Positions 49,933 to 63,609 of a stretch of 64,000 nt of DNA are shown here, piece after piece. This DNA is from Apostichopus japonicus. Its lineage: Eukaryota; Echinodermata; Holothuroidea; Aspidochirotida; Stichopodidae. The notes under the pieces are model-generated. The model ran no database searches. It was not told the DNA's origin and saw only the letters and a program-made list of their open reading frames with translations. The number at the start of each line of letters is the position of its first letter. Position 1 is the first letter of the stretch. The DNA lies in contig NC_092565.1 in the NCBI RefSeq assembly GCF_037975245.1, positions 21,969,499 through 22,033,498 on the forward strand. The letters are read 5' to 3'. The translations under genes and the position numbers were made by a program.

Positions 49933-52900
49933 ATGGAATTCTGCATGTAACATCTCGTGTATCGCTCGGTGTCAGGGATCTGCAAAGCTTGCAAAGTTCT
50001 CTCACTTCTCTGCCCAAGAAATTCATGAGACCATCAGAATTGAGAACTAAGTAAGAAATGAATAAACGTATGCATCTTTGGTCATGTTGAGTATCACTTA
50101 AACATCAATTATGGTCACAATATTTCATTTGATTTATTTTTTTAAAGTTTTGTTGACTAAATTAAGGATGTTTTGGTCCAATGTTAATCACGTATCAAAG
50201 TTAGACTTAGGGTGTAATGTGTACAGTATATATGTTAAAGAATGTGGTTATGTTTTATTGTGAAACATCGCTTATGAGGTAGAAATAAAAAAGACAGGTT
50301 TCCACAGCTCAGCAACAGTGATCACATTCATGTCTAAAAGTACTAAATGAGAAGAGAGACAGACAAAAGGCAATATGCTCCACTGTACATATATGATTTA
50401 GTCAGAAGTTGACAAAGTTTCCATAAGTTGAAGAGGATATTAAATAGGCAATCCATAAACTTATCACTTTTACGTTATGTAGTTCCAGCCCTTAATTACA
50501 CAAATTCCTGAATCCTGACCTAACAGATCAACATCATATATCCGCATACAAGCTGTTTAACAGTGTTTGTACACACACTGACAGCATATACATGTTAGCT
50601 CACAGCTTACCAACCAAGTGCCTATTGTACCTCTCACACCTAAAGAATGCTTGCATGAACAAACTGACACTAAAGAAGCAACTTTTCAGTTTCTGTCATT
50701 TTGATGGACTATGGGCATGCAAGCAAATTAAGTTCATTATGAAAGTCAATCCCCTTTCCAACATTTGGGCTTTCCAACGTGTGCATCTAATGCTGATGTT
50801 GTCCTAGATATGCCTGGAAACGGTGTTCGCCAGATCAATTCTTAAGTGTACTGTCACTATTTGTTACACTAAAAGGTAAATAGCTCACAGGACAAAGTCC
50901 ACTTCCTGTGAGAACAAAAGCAAGCTCAAATGTTGTTATAAAAACATCTAATGGCCTCTGGTAAATGACATACAACATGGCTACTGAATCTGAAACAGTT
51001 TTTCTATTTGCCTTAAATTAGTGTCTATTAAAAAAGAAATATACTTGAGTTAAAATAATGCAAAGGTCTGAAGTAACAAAGTCGGCAGCCACTCTATTCA
51101 CTTATTAGCTGCATCTACAGTATGTACAGTAACGGGGCAAGTTTTGTACATGCACCAGTTACAACCAGCAACGATTACTTCTGCGATTTATTATATATCA
51201 TTCAGAATGTATATTGGAGTTCATAAAGTTCATACCATGAAGTTCATATCTATCTGTAAACCAGCATGGTTCACTTCCTTTGGTATTCAGCACAGCTTCA
51301 TAATTACTGTAAACTCAGTCATGGCATTTTATTATTAAAAAAATTATGAAAATGTATGCACATGTTATAAAACTGACTTTTTCTTTAGCTGTTTGTGGTG
51401 GTTGGAGAGGGGTGGGGGAGGTTGCTGGGAACATTCATAAAAAGCACGCATTTCTACCAGATTCTCAGTATGAAACATTGATGATGAATAGTCCTAAGGT
51501 CATTCACCTAGAGCAGTACTTTATTTTTATAAGGACAGTTACAATCTGGCCATGTTTAGTGTACTACCCTCTAGCAGAAGTCTTTTACAGTCTTCAAGGT
51601 ATACATACTGTAAATGCAAGTATCATTTTGACTACACTTTCAAACATTGTCAGCATCAGACAACATCCCCAAATATTTGTGACGCAGATTCCAATGCCTT
51701 CATACAATTTCAAAACCCTGTACAAAGATGTGATCGAAGGAAATCAATTTTGTACGGTCAGACAGTGAGACGATGTAGCCTTGGTCTAGAGCGGTACGAA
51801 GAGATTTGTGGACATTTTAATCACAGCTGAGCACAATGCTGCATTGCTTTTGTTAAGTATGCAACACAAATCAATTCCTCAATTTTCAAAGCCTGTGCAA
51901 CAAAAAGTTGCATTAATAAATTTTCATTGCATCTTTCAAGACTTCGTGTGCAGTACAGCGTTATTAAAAATTGTCAAATTTTCTGTCAATACGCTAAGAT
52001 TTTAGAGTACAAGCAAAGAAAAGGAAGTTATGGCAACACACTATGAAAATGTTAAAAATCATTTTAAAAGACTTACAATGTACAAGTTAACCACCTGATC
52101 TTCAAACAATTTTCATAGAATAAATCACAGAGTGATTTATACTTCATAGAGCAGTATACAGTATTATTGTCCCAGTTTAATAGCTGTCTTGTTAAACAGA
52201 CTAACCAAATGAATTGCTCCAAAGCAAACTGGATGCAGAAAATTATCTTATCATTCTTCTTTCAATCTTGATAATTCAACACAACTCAATTTATAGATGA
52301 GGACCTGATTTTGACCAAAGCAGGCGGTGGTTTTGTGATAATTTTGGCAATTTAACAGAAGATACAGTAGGGCTTGAGATTATTTGTCAAACTTATGTGC
52401 AGTATTTTACAATACTATGCATTGTGATAACAGGTTAATTGTAGGAACTGTATAATAAGGACATGGTATTAATAATGTTACCCAGCATACTTATTTTCCT
52501 GTATTCATCTGTGAAAAGGATTTTTGTTCATGTTCAATCAAATATCTAAACCGAATTACCAGAGCTTATTCCTACTTTCCAATAATTCATGAACTTGTTA
52601 GTAGCTGTGCATCAAAGTATCACTAGCCACTTCTATTGTTTCATGCTTGAATTTAGATTACCAGGTGTGAAAGCAGCTTCCCATGGGAAACTGTATCTTA
52701 GACAGTTCAAGTGGCAAAATTCCATTCATTTCAGCTAATTGTCTCAAACTACAAATACCAAGAAGCCCAGAATGAAGAATTTCTTAAAAAAATATCGACT
52801 CCCATTTAGTTTGACTAGGAAAATCAATCATAGCCCTCCATGCTTTCACACTCTACTATACCACACTAATATACTTCACAACTTTAGAAGGGGAAAAGTT

Positions 52901-53984
52901 TGATCAGATGAAAATCACTCAAGCAGGAAGATGCCGCTTTCATGATGCAACGTTGCACAACAAATAAATAGACTGTTTCTATTCTAAACCGCTCTTCACA
53001 ATTCTATGCAAAAAAAATAAATAGTCTGTTGTTTTTCTGTGTTTAATCAGTCATTACAAAGATCAACAGTCACTTTTTGTAGATCAATGGTCTGGCTACA
53101 AAAGTCGGAGTCCATCAATTTGAGGATTGTCTGTTGTCTAATTTCAAGTTGCTATACAACTGCACCACTCACGATAAGACTGAATTGTTCTTGTAAACAA
53201 CCCCCCCCCCCTTCCTCTCGCCCTTGCCTCCGCTAGTTCCTACATATTTTCAATCCCTATTTCAGATAGCTAGAAGAACTGAGATTCACACTACTCTAAT
53301 TTTCTTGTTTAAGTAATTAATTTTATACCCTGGATACTCTGTGTAAAACACGAGCAACCATGCTGAACATTTAATCCTGAGGGGCTTCTCTTGATGTAAC
53401 TGAAGTTAAGCTACAGTAAGTGCAAGTTAATTGGACTTTTATTTCTTTCTTTTCTTTTCCTTTTTTTCCTTTGAGAACGTAATATGACTTGATACGTTAT
53501 TATGACGCACTTTGGGAGGTTTCATGATTTAATCAAAGAAATGCGAAGTAAGTCCCACTTCAAGTTTGTTAGTGTGTCTGGCGATGTGCTTTTTTCAAAA
53601 GCGTGCAGTTAACAAAATTATGTCACTTTGCAAATCCAGCTCCAAATCATCACTTTTTACTATGTAAAATTGTGTTCTACATTTATTGGGAGGTAACCTA
53701 CATTAGCACAACCTTTTTTGGAAACTCAATATACAGTAGAGAATGATGGAATATCCGATAAGTATTCTTTCTATAACATTCTTGTTTTAGTTGCTATAAT
53801 TGTATTTAAGTACATGCTGAACACATGTACTGTATTTAATTTGTTTAGTTTAGGTTAGAGACGCAAGGATCAGGAAGCCTTACAGTAGCTTATTTGAGAC
53901 CCTACCCGTGTGTTAGATTGTGGATGAACACCAGCTAATTTCAAGCCTTTTCCATAAGTGTTCAGAGCATTACAAGGCAGGGGT

Positions 53985-54340
53985 GGGAATTCGCTCCCAT
54001 TTAACATCCCTATCCGGCGGACGAGAGTTTATACCCCAGCATCTGACCACTTTCTCAAATACTGAGGTATGCAAAGGCACCCCATTCGACATCACTGCAG
54101 TGCAGCCATTACGAACAAAGTTGTTTCGAAACCAAGTGAACAACAGAAACAAATCCCTTTTCCCAAGTTCACAAACCAGAAGTTTATACCAACACCATGG
54201 AAGACTCCCCACATCACCACTGCACCACAGCGATTTTTAAATAGGTCAAGAGAATCTGGCTCAGTGGCTCCTGGCATAATTTTGATCCGGGAACCTAAGG
54301 ACTGTGAGGCGGACACTCTAACCGCTGAACCAAGCCTAAT
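53985..54340 (-). mobile_element. tRNA-derived SINE-like element, minus strand
   Basis: The minus strand from 54336 reads GGCTTGGTTCAGCGGTTAGA then GTGTCCGCCTCACAG. This is a box-A-like D-arm plus anticodon region of a tRNA, followed about 35 bases later by CCCGGATCAAAATT, a decayed box B. The next ~280 bp up to about 53985 carry no frame with a known domain and would be the SINE body. The 3' limit is uncertain. It sits in intron 1, about 510 bp from exon 1, in the same orientation as the PDE gene. Confidence 0.65.
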
Positions 54341-54852
54341 TCAGCTACAATTGGGCTACTCATTAAAGTAGACTGCACTACAGGGTCATTCTGTGTCAAA
54401 TCACAGATGGCTGTGTCTTGATCCTCTCCAAACATTTACCACTCTCCTTGCATGATTAGAGCACCATGAAATAAGCATTTATTGTGAAAATTTCAGTTGC
54501 ATTGCTTCAAAATTTGACAATGAGTAAACTCTCATTTGTGCCCATAAATTCATGCCACCATGCTACTAATCTTTGAAAGTAAGCCAAAGTATCAGTAGTG
54601 TAACAGAATAACAAAGATTAAAGTATGCCTGCTACGTACAGATAGCAAATGAAATACAGAGCGAACTGTACAGATGTTTCCAAAAAGCCTTTAAAGGTAC
54701 CGGCTTTTCAAAGAACACAACTTGGTGAAACCTTTAACTGGTCACTGAAAACTGTTATTTGAGCAATGCAACTTTCAGTGCCTGACAGTATAACTAGCCA
54801 AAAACCATTCTGGGAGATTTTATCATTTAAGTTAAATTGAAAAGACACTTAC

Positions 54853-55316
54853 CTGCATCTATCTCCATTTGTGAGAATACTGACATTCATAAGAATTTTA
54901 TGACTCAGGGTGTTGAGATCAAGTTCATCTGCTATGTCTCTAATAAGTTCCATAAACAAGTCCTTCTCATCTAATTGCTTAAGGACAGACTTGTTCTTAC
55001 GAAGAGTTTTTTTCTTCCTGTTAGGGGAGAGCAAACTCTTCAGGCTACCACTAGCACCAGCAAATGATTTCCGGATATTGTGAAGCACATGAGGTCCTTT
55101 AGAATCGTGTGGCATTCCATCTGACCACGATGCAACCTCAGCAGGCGTTATGCTATGACGGCTACTAGAATGACGGGTAATCCAGCCATCCACCATTTCA
55201 GACGTTGCATATTGAATGAAATAGTCCTCCGTGAAGCTATGATGGTCCTTCAGATATTGCACCACATCTTCTCTAGTAATGTGTTGGGTTGGGGAATTCT
55301 TCCTCTTTTCTGCCAT
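54853..55316 (-). CDS. PDE11A: GAF-domain cyclic-nucleotide phosphodiesterase (PDE11A-like), coding exon 1
   Basis: This exon encodes the N-terminus of a cytosolic phosphodiesterase that hydrolyses cyclic nucleotides (family knowledge: PDE11 acts on cAMP and cGMP). The start is the ATG at 55316-55314. It has a good context (A at -3, G at +4) and an in-frame TAG at 55334-55332 lies 15 bases upstream. There are 154 codons plus two bases. Residues 13-50 contain [16 protein letters not shown] and [11 protein letters not shown], like the conserved N-terminal segment of PDE5/PDE11. IRKSFAG at residues 81-87 resembles the phosphorylatable RKSF site of PDE11A4 (Ser84 here). A basic linker KKKTLRKNK follows at about 101-109. 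[21 protein letters not shown] and TNGDRC lead into GAF-A. The donor is TGCAG|GTAAGTG, and the split AG|C codon restores Ser in DRCSLFLV. Whether 55331 is a splice acceptor or part of a continuous 5' UTR is unclear. PDE5 is the alternative; the PDE5/6/11 clade is secure. Confidence 0.93.
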
Positions 55317-58300
55317 GATGGTCACCCTTTCCTATGTAGGCCAATATATTTTGTTAATGGATTTCAGTTGATATGTTTGCATGTAACATGCATGAACATT
55401 AGCATTGGTCTACAAAGTATCTTGAATTAAACTTATGTATTACAACAATAGGTCAACAGGTTGCAAAGCTTCAATATACTGCTGCATGTGTGATGTTCAG
55501 CTTTAAGATTGGTTAAGCAGCAAATCATACATTTTTGTAGTCTCCGTGTAACTGAAGAAGCTAGAGGCCTTATGAAAGGATGACTTAAGTTGCCACAGAT
55601 TTCAAAATCTGACAATGATGCATTCTATCCTAATCACTATAACAATAAAAATGTATCTTTGTAGAACAGATACGATTCCTTTTCATATAAGTCGTTCCTT
55701 CCTTCGTATATAGGCTAAGTAGACTTTCAAAAACCCAGTGGGATTTTATTTGCAGGACTAGCTTTGCCAACTGCAACTTACATTGCTCAACCACTGTTCC
55801 TTTACATTGAAGGCCTCGGAGTCTGACTCACTAGGCTACATCCAGGTTTCACATAGGCATCCATTTTCCCATTCTAGGTCTAGGAGTCGGATATAATCCT
55901 CAGTCAGGTTCACCACGTTACTGTTGTAACAGTCAAACCATAATCCAATGGAAAAAAAGAGATCACATTACTTGTTCCTTCAGCGATTCTCTAAGTCTGA
56001 GCCTAACTGTTAGACAAACAGGACAGCATGCAATGTGTGCAATGTCACAGTTAGTAATCCTAGGCTAGTTAAAACTGAATTAGTCGCAAAACGTGTATCC
56101 TTACTCGCAAGTTACTACTGGTGCAGTGGTCGTAACCAAATGAGCTACATTATTTCTACGTGCAATGGAGCAATACGAAACAACTTGTTACCACCAGCAG
56201 ACAGTATCGATATCACTGTCAGATTCTACAACGATGGCTGGTTTAATAAACGAACATTACGAGCTTGTTGTACTGGTATCACGAAGACCAAGCTGGGCTG
56301 TATGCTAAGAACCAATCTTGAAACTTTCACCAATCTTGACGTTTTGAATGAATCCTTTCCTTCGTATGCTACTAAATCCACGATACAGCTAGACCCTGGT
56401 AGGCCTATATTACAAAAACAGGTTCCTGCATAGTACTCCCAGGCGGTGTGTGTTCTGTCACAGCTGTCTGTCGAATGCCGTTGTCATGAATGAATGCAGC
56501 TGCATGTTGTCGTAGCCTAGCCTGGAGTTAGCAGACGATCACACACCGGACAGATAAATTGAAGTTTACTGTTCTGTCAATCAAAACACTTCAACCAAAT
56601 TTCCTGCGTGGGCGCACGGTCTAATGTTATCTAGATTCTGTGTTCTCAATGAAATGGATATGTTCCTCTAATGTAGGCAAATTTTATTAGCTAAATGTAG
56701 ACGGATTATCGGGAAACTGTCATCTATATATGGCAACTAACTTAGGGGCCTAAGTGATATACTAAGTAAATTACATACATTATTTACATATATTATGTTG
56801 TTAGTTGTGAGCGCGCGCGTGTTCCTTTTTCAATAGATATATCCATTGCGATTGCACTATGGCAAGCCGTCTGCCCGTCAAGGCGTGAAGTTCAATAATA
56901 CCACTGCATGCTCATTACCTCACTGACTAATACTGTATTCTACATCACACAACACTGATGTTCTTTATCTTTGTACACTTGTATTTAAGTTGTAATTGAA
57001 CTGAAAACAAATCCAACAAACAGTGGTCTGGAAGAACGGGCTAAACTATTCATTTTTCTTTAGCGAAGGAAACTTTGGGGATTGAAATAATGATATGCAT
57101 TTCCAAATCAGTGTGTTTAATGACAGCGTTTTACCCCCATGAGTCCATCCGGCACAAGATAATAAATTTAACTATCCAAGTGTGATTGCCCAATCCGCTT
57201 ATTTGGCTAAAGTGACAATGACTTGCGGGCCAACGGTACACCGTTATTGTAAGAAGATTAATGATACGCTTACACTTGTATAACCTACTATAAACCCCGA
57301 TCGATCAGAAGCTGATATAAATACTGCGTACCGGGCATGCACATATTAAATCCAATGAGGAAAGCTTCCACATTTAATGAGATAATGGTTAGGTGCCTGT
57401 TTCCAAGTTCGCGCATCTAACCCAGGACCGTAGCCTGGTTGTATTACATTTAATAACACAGGAAAAAAGTGAAAGCTTGAACTCACAATAATATTTAATG
57501 ATGGAAATTATAGCATCATTTTACATATAAGCTCTCTGTTCCAATTCGGCACAATTCGGGGAACGGACATCAATAGTGCCCCCACCCCCCCCCCCCATTC
57601 CATCTGGATAAAGGCCTGACCTAACCTTACAGCATTGTTTGGCGAATAAGTCTTAATTGATATGTCTAAATTTACCTTATAACAACCCCCACCCTAACCT
57701 CCCGCCCTTTACAACTGATAGGGTATTCATATTACACTGCGAATTTCTCTCGCCCAGTCTGCTCCTTTATTTCCGAATTCGGTTGCTTCGTGAGACTAAC
57801 CATTGACTGAATTCACGACCCCCCCCACACCCCCAACCCTCCGATGAAATAAGAAGAGAGGGAAATAAAATCAAAAGTAAAGTAATTAATACTCAATTTT
57901 CTTTCTTTCTTTTCTTCTTTGCACGTGTAACTTTTACGTGACATGGCAATTGCGTAATTGCATGGTAATAACAAAATAAGAAAACGGGGACGACAAAGTA
58001 ATACACCGAATCAATTATAAAATGTTATTTAAGGAAGACTTGTTATCAATCGTCTGTGATTTTTGTGTGACATTACCTGTTTTAGCACGCTCCTATTACG
58101 TGAAAAGGCCTGGTGATGACGTCAGTTGATGATGCTCTCTTTATATCTGTTTTAATCATTCCTTTATCTTACCGTCTCTTCTATCCTTGCATTTTTTTTC
58201 ATCATCTACTTCTTCTTTAAAGCAGCGTTTGCGTTTCTAAACTCTCAGAGTATTAGTAAAGATAAGATTGTATATTATTGATCAATATTATAATATTATT

Positions 58301-61300
58301 AAAGGACACGCTCCTACATTATTTCATCACATCAGAGCTAATGGTCAATTATTAACGGTTACATTCTGCATCCAAAATTTCTCTTCGCTCAGATAAGCAT
58401 TTATAGCATATATCACTCTACTATAAATCAAAAATGGAAACTCTCAAAAGTTTATTACTGCATTATTGCAGTTGAAAGCTTTGACTAGTCAAGAGAACTA
58501 ACAAACATTCAACTATGTAATTATCGGATCGAATAAGATCGGTGAATCATGAACTGATTAATCAACGAATCATTCAATAAAAATTATCACTGCCACATGA
58601 ATGATACTTTTAAGTTAAATTTAAACACAGAATTGCAGTAATCACTTGCATGACTAGCAAAAGCCAATGCTTAAAAAACCCGGCTGCAGTGGCGGATCCA
58701 ATATTGTTTGGAAGAATAGGACAAGAAAACAAGTAGGCCTATATCGGTACAAAAAATCCCGGACATTGTATACCGTACTACCGAATCGCAGTGCATAAGG
58801 AGCAAAACGGTAAAACCTACGGTATAGAAAAGATTGTCCGCTTAACGTTTTACCCCCACTGACGAATGAGGTGTGGACCAAGCCCCCTCCCTTCTCCTCC
58901 TCCGGCCCTTTGCGTTCACTATGCTGTTTCCTGCTCAAAGACGAAATACAAAATTAAAACCATATGTAGTATAAGTATAGCACTATCACATCACATTACA
59001 TACAAATCCATGCATCTGTGGCAGTGACTCCCTTGTGACTTGATGACACATACAGTTCATTGCTTCTTCACAGGTTTTATGTGTTTATTATCATCATTTT
59101 TTATTTTATAGTTTACATCGGTTGATGGTTATATTATGTCTTGTCAGCACCTTCGCGGAACAACACTTTTAAATGGCGAAACTGACTTGGAAGACACTAT
59201 ATACTATACACGCAAAGCGTATCAAAAGAGAGAAGAGTTCCTAACGTCTTTTGCAAAGGATCCTATATAGATGTCCCCAAAAGTTAATTTCCTGATATTT
59301 TCATTTCAATCATTACCAATTCCGAAAAAGAATACACGAGTGACGACTATCTCCGTCAATAACGTTCCATTTTATTAAGTAGGCCGAATGGAAATATAAA
59401 TCAGTGAGGTAAATGACCGTACGCAATCGGGGAGGGGGGGGGGGGGTAGGGCGTTCCACTTTCCCTGCTGGCGGAAAGTGAATGATCTTGCACGCTGCAT
59501 GGGATGTCATCAGTAACTGAGTCAGTCAAATTGATATGGAGTACATTTTGCATCTAAGCACCCTCCGTTTTACCAAAAATTTACATCCTTCCATCCCTCC
59601 TCTGGACGAATTACAATCTTAGCCCTCCTCCAGTACGAAAAATGTGCTTGCGCCCCTGAGAGGGACCCCTCTGGCAGTTGCTTCGTAGCCCTGTATATAT
59701 ACCCAATATGAGGAGAAAGTTAACACGAATTGTGTGGTCAATTCCAAACATCTTGTCAAGGGCTAACATACGCCCTGTTGACGTTCCTATGCGTTGAACA
59801 AGTCGAACGACGTTGGTTTGTTTTATTTATTTTCTCCAGCATCGAACTGTATGTAGGTTCGACGTGAACAAAATGTCAAAGTTCACAGAAAAGTAGTAAC
59901 TTAGATCAACACCTATCATCAGTTCGCTGTATATACTGGATAACTTACGATATGTCAGGATTTTCTATAGGGTGGTGCTTACCGAAGATGTGCACCTATT
60001 ATTGAACTCACCTGGTTCCTATAATTAATGGTACTTAGATGCAAAGTGGCGCTGTATTTTGCAACTTTTGAAGGATATCCCAAAAGTATACGTGCTTGTG
60101 CCCCAGGTCAAGCTGATCTTTCTTCTAACCATCGTGGTGAAAACGTTTCCCGATCGCAATATTGCACAACACTGCAAAAACATAATTTAAAAGAGAATTG
60201 TGAAAACTGAAAAGACTTATAGGCCTATAGGGATTTTAACTTCATGTCCATTTACCTTATGGTATTGTAATGAATTGGACTTGCAGGTTTATGCATTACA
60301 TATTTAAATCAAGTTCAAGTATACGAAATTGCAAAGTAGCAACAATATACTTACTTACATCTACCCTTTGGCAAAGATAGGACTATATATATTTATACAT
60401 GTTTAATGCGCGTGTATATGAGTGCATGTGTTTCCATCATGCTAGCATCACTAATATGATGCCGTTGCTATGGTACTGTCATTCAACGCAAAGAACGAAT
60501 TGCAATAACCCGATTCGATAAAGTAACACGTGAACACGTGACGATCATATAAGTATTATTTGTAAAGGTTTGAACAAGCCTAATATTGAATAACCTTATT
60601 AAAGAAGCATATTAGTGTAAATAGAAAAAGACATTAAACCGCCATGGGATATGAAAAGTATTGGTTTCATTTAATGAAATTCATTATTCGTAACAGACAC
60701 TCTTTTCGCGCCACTATGTCATTGCAGACTTATGGTTGAAATGAAAATCTCGATCGGTAAGTTTTCCTGAGTTTTCATATACAGCTGCATAATTGTGATA
60801 ATCAGCACGATGATAATGGATATAATTCCATGAATGCACACGTAATTGAGCATAACGTGACATGCGGGTTGTTGCATAGTATGTCACAACGGATGTTTAA
60901 AACTCCCATGCAACATTTTCATATAGTATATGTAAGATATTGGGTCGGCTACTATTTTGCATATACAAATCGGGCCGTATAAGCTGTTAATTCCATTATG
61001 TGTTATACATGTTAATCGGTATCCCGTTCAGCTGTGTAATTCACCTTACGGTGGGCGAGATGAAATGTGTCGTAGTGAATTAATGCAACACGTCACTGTA
61101 AATGAATATGAATACAATATAATAATACGATAAACAAAAACATTTTTTCAGCTCAACTGTCCTGATGACATTATTCACTCTGAGGTTGGCAGATGCATTC
61201 ACAAAATATTACAAAGGCAATAATAACTCCGCTACAGTAACACAATACTATGAGGATGTGGCTTTGACCTAAATATGTAAGACATGTTCAGCCATTTTTT

Positions 61301-63544
61301 TTTCTAAGTTATCGGCTTCAGCCACCAGAATATATTCTTTTACACCCTGTCAGCGAACGATCCACAAATATGACGGTATTCTATAAGGACTTGGCTTGAA
61401 ACTTTTCTTTTCCTCTACGACATGTACGTTTTATTGACAATTAAAGCATAAAATGTCATACGACACTACACTGTTCAAGTGAACGACACCTTTCAATTAA
61501 GCCTAGTCTGTATTTACTTCAGTGTAAACCACACGCATTTATATAGTGCACATTATAGAATTGTATACCCTAGTTTTTCAAAGTCAGTAACCATTTTGTC
61601 ATTGAACTTGGATGCATACCATTTTATATATTACCGATATCGCTTCTCTTTGGTCAACGGTATAACTAGAACACTGATTCTATCAACCATGCTATCAAAT
61701 TTATGGCCAGTGGTGGTAAAAAATTGTTGCTTTTTCTTACGCTGTCAGAAACAGATATGTAACAATTACTGGTCTACAGTATTGCTATAGTATAGCGTTT
61801 GATATAAGCAAATTCACGCGCTCTGCTTGAAAATCGTTGTAATGTGATATTGTCCTACTTTCTTCCTCTCTGCATGAACTGGATTGCCTTTGGTCTTCTC
61901 CATTCGAGTCACTTATATACTGAGTAGACTGTCAACATTTGTTATTCCTTTAGTTTAATGACGGAAGTAACCATTTTTAGATCTAGTTTTCAGTTTTCCA
62001 TGAAAAGGTCAGTCGGCAAACACAGAACAGCAGGAAGAGACCCATCAATCCTGTAAAAACGTTATGGTTGCGTGTACCGTACGCATTATTGCGCTATCAT
62101 GGAATGACTTTATAACTATTCTTTTGTTTCCGCCCCGTTTTTTCCAACCGCACAGCATTTGCTCGCAATACTTAGCATTGAGGGCTATACTAATATTGAC
62201 CTAATTTATTGTCTAAATATGCCTCATAATGCAACATTTGATTTGTTTATATCTGGGGAGGATCCCTCCCCCTACATAAAGGAGTCGACTTCAATGAACC
62301 CAGGGCAGCACCCTCTTTTTTATAATTCTTCGTTTGCCTCCAGGCCCTTCCACAAAAGTTCAGTCCCCTACCTTACTCAGTCGGGGATATTTTGAACACC
62401 CCCCCCCCACATTGGAAATCCTGTGCATGCAAATGGTGGCAGCTCGGCACTTTTATGGCATTTGCAAATGTCCATCTCATGACAGTTTGAAGTTTTGAAT
62501 AGAGGATCAGATATGGCGTACAGTGGATAATGAACCCTTTCGACTGCTCTCCCACCCCCCCTTTCCCTCTCTCTGAGTAATAAAGTTCACAATCAATACA
62601 AATCACTAGAATGCTTTAAATTATCTTCAGTTCTCTCTGTTTTCACACCATTTTGAAACATAGTTTTTACTTGTACTCGTTGATATATAAAGCATTATAA
62701 AAACCTTTATCTGAAAACATGGCTACGAATCGTGCCAGCCATTTCATGCACCATTCAGGTTAACCCGTTGGCCAGGTTAACCATTGAATGGTTGAAATTG
62801 AAATTGTTGAAACTGAAAACTAACATTTTGAGTGTTAATATATATGCTATTTGTGAAGCGAGTGTATAAACACAACCTTACTCAGGATCGATTATGCGGA
62901 TCTTCGTCCGACTTTCACACCAGTGACCAATCCATTTTGGGGTTTGCTAAATGGATTTGATGATATTTTGCTATGCAATCATTTTGACATATTGCTGTTA
63001 AATGTCGAGTTACTCATGTACTCAGAGAAGAAATATTTGTATGTTTTAGTCAATTAGATCACAAAAAACATAAACATTTGATGGCATGTTGTGAAGCTTC
63101 CATAATTTCTACTAGAATATTTAACAATAAACTTGGTGGATATTAAGGCCATTGTTTTTTGCCACAAGTTTGAGAAATTTCACATTTCTTTACACGAGAC
63201 GAAAGTTGGATCTGCTTATATAATTCAAGTGAACATTCCTATACCAAAAAGTTGTATTAAATTAGAAAAAAGTATGTAACAAAAATAAAACTGTTAAACG
63301 AAAAATCGTGTTATTCAGAGATTGCTCAGTTAAAAAAAAAATGCTCAAAAGTTGGATTAAAACGAAGAATAAAGATAGGCATATCTCAGAAACGAAACTT
63401 TCTAATCGCAGTCTAATCGCTTCCGGCATGAAAATATACAACGTACTTAATTCATTTCGCATAGGATGAAATTACTTTTTTATTATGTATATATAAATTT
63501 TTATTTATGTATTAATTTAATTAATTTATTAATTAATTTTTATT

Positions 63545-63547
63545 ATG

Positions 63548-63604
<57 letters not shown>
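63545..63604. repeat. AT microsatellite
   Basis: About 25 AT dinucleotides directly following the SINE 3' end (minus-strand view). Just to the left, TTTTTATTATGTATATATAA occurs twice (63475 and 63537), a local duplication. Confidence 0.97.

Positions 63605-63609
<5 letters not shown>

Larger units (their letters stand above)
28793..54852 (-). other. Intron 1 of the PDE gene (26.06 kb, phase 2)
   Basis: Bounded by GTAAGTG at the exon 1 end and TTGCAG at the exon 2 end. I found no second host gene inside; open frames of 60-140 codons are uncoded-looking, with no recognisable domain. Contents that I can name are listed separately: copies of the dispersed GGTAGAATGAG element (28.9, 31.6, 37.8, 38.4, 43.2 and 49.9 kb), a 22-bp tandem repeat (30.0 kb), a foldback hairpin (34.1 kb), a 12-bp interlocking inverted repeat (39.4 kb), polypurine/G-rich tracts (45.6-45.95 kb), a 63-72 bp duplication (46.8 kb), AT/GATA microsatellite (47.6 kb) and three tRNA-like SINE stretches (47.4, 49.6 and 54.0-54.3 kb). 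The remaining stretches show nothing recognisable to me. Confidence 0.9.

Noticed and set aside
51346-51768. 140-codon + strand frame in intron 1
   Set aside because: No domain, includes low-complexity and random-looking composition, and overlaps another open frame.
56035-56433. 132-codon + strand frame upstream of the PDE gene
   Set aside because: No recognisable domain, no splice or promoter signals, and length within chance for this much sequence. It is the best of the orphan frames but I would not annotate it.
58686-58699. CAGTGGCGGATCCA, a sequence often seen at DNA-transposon ends
   Set aside because: I could not find a matching inverted end or target duplication nearby, so I do not call an element.
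59457-59480. Small hairpin ACTTTCC/GGAAAGT
   Set aside because: A 7-bp stem is expected by chance in 64 kb and nothing around it supports a function.
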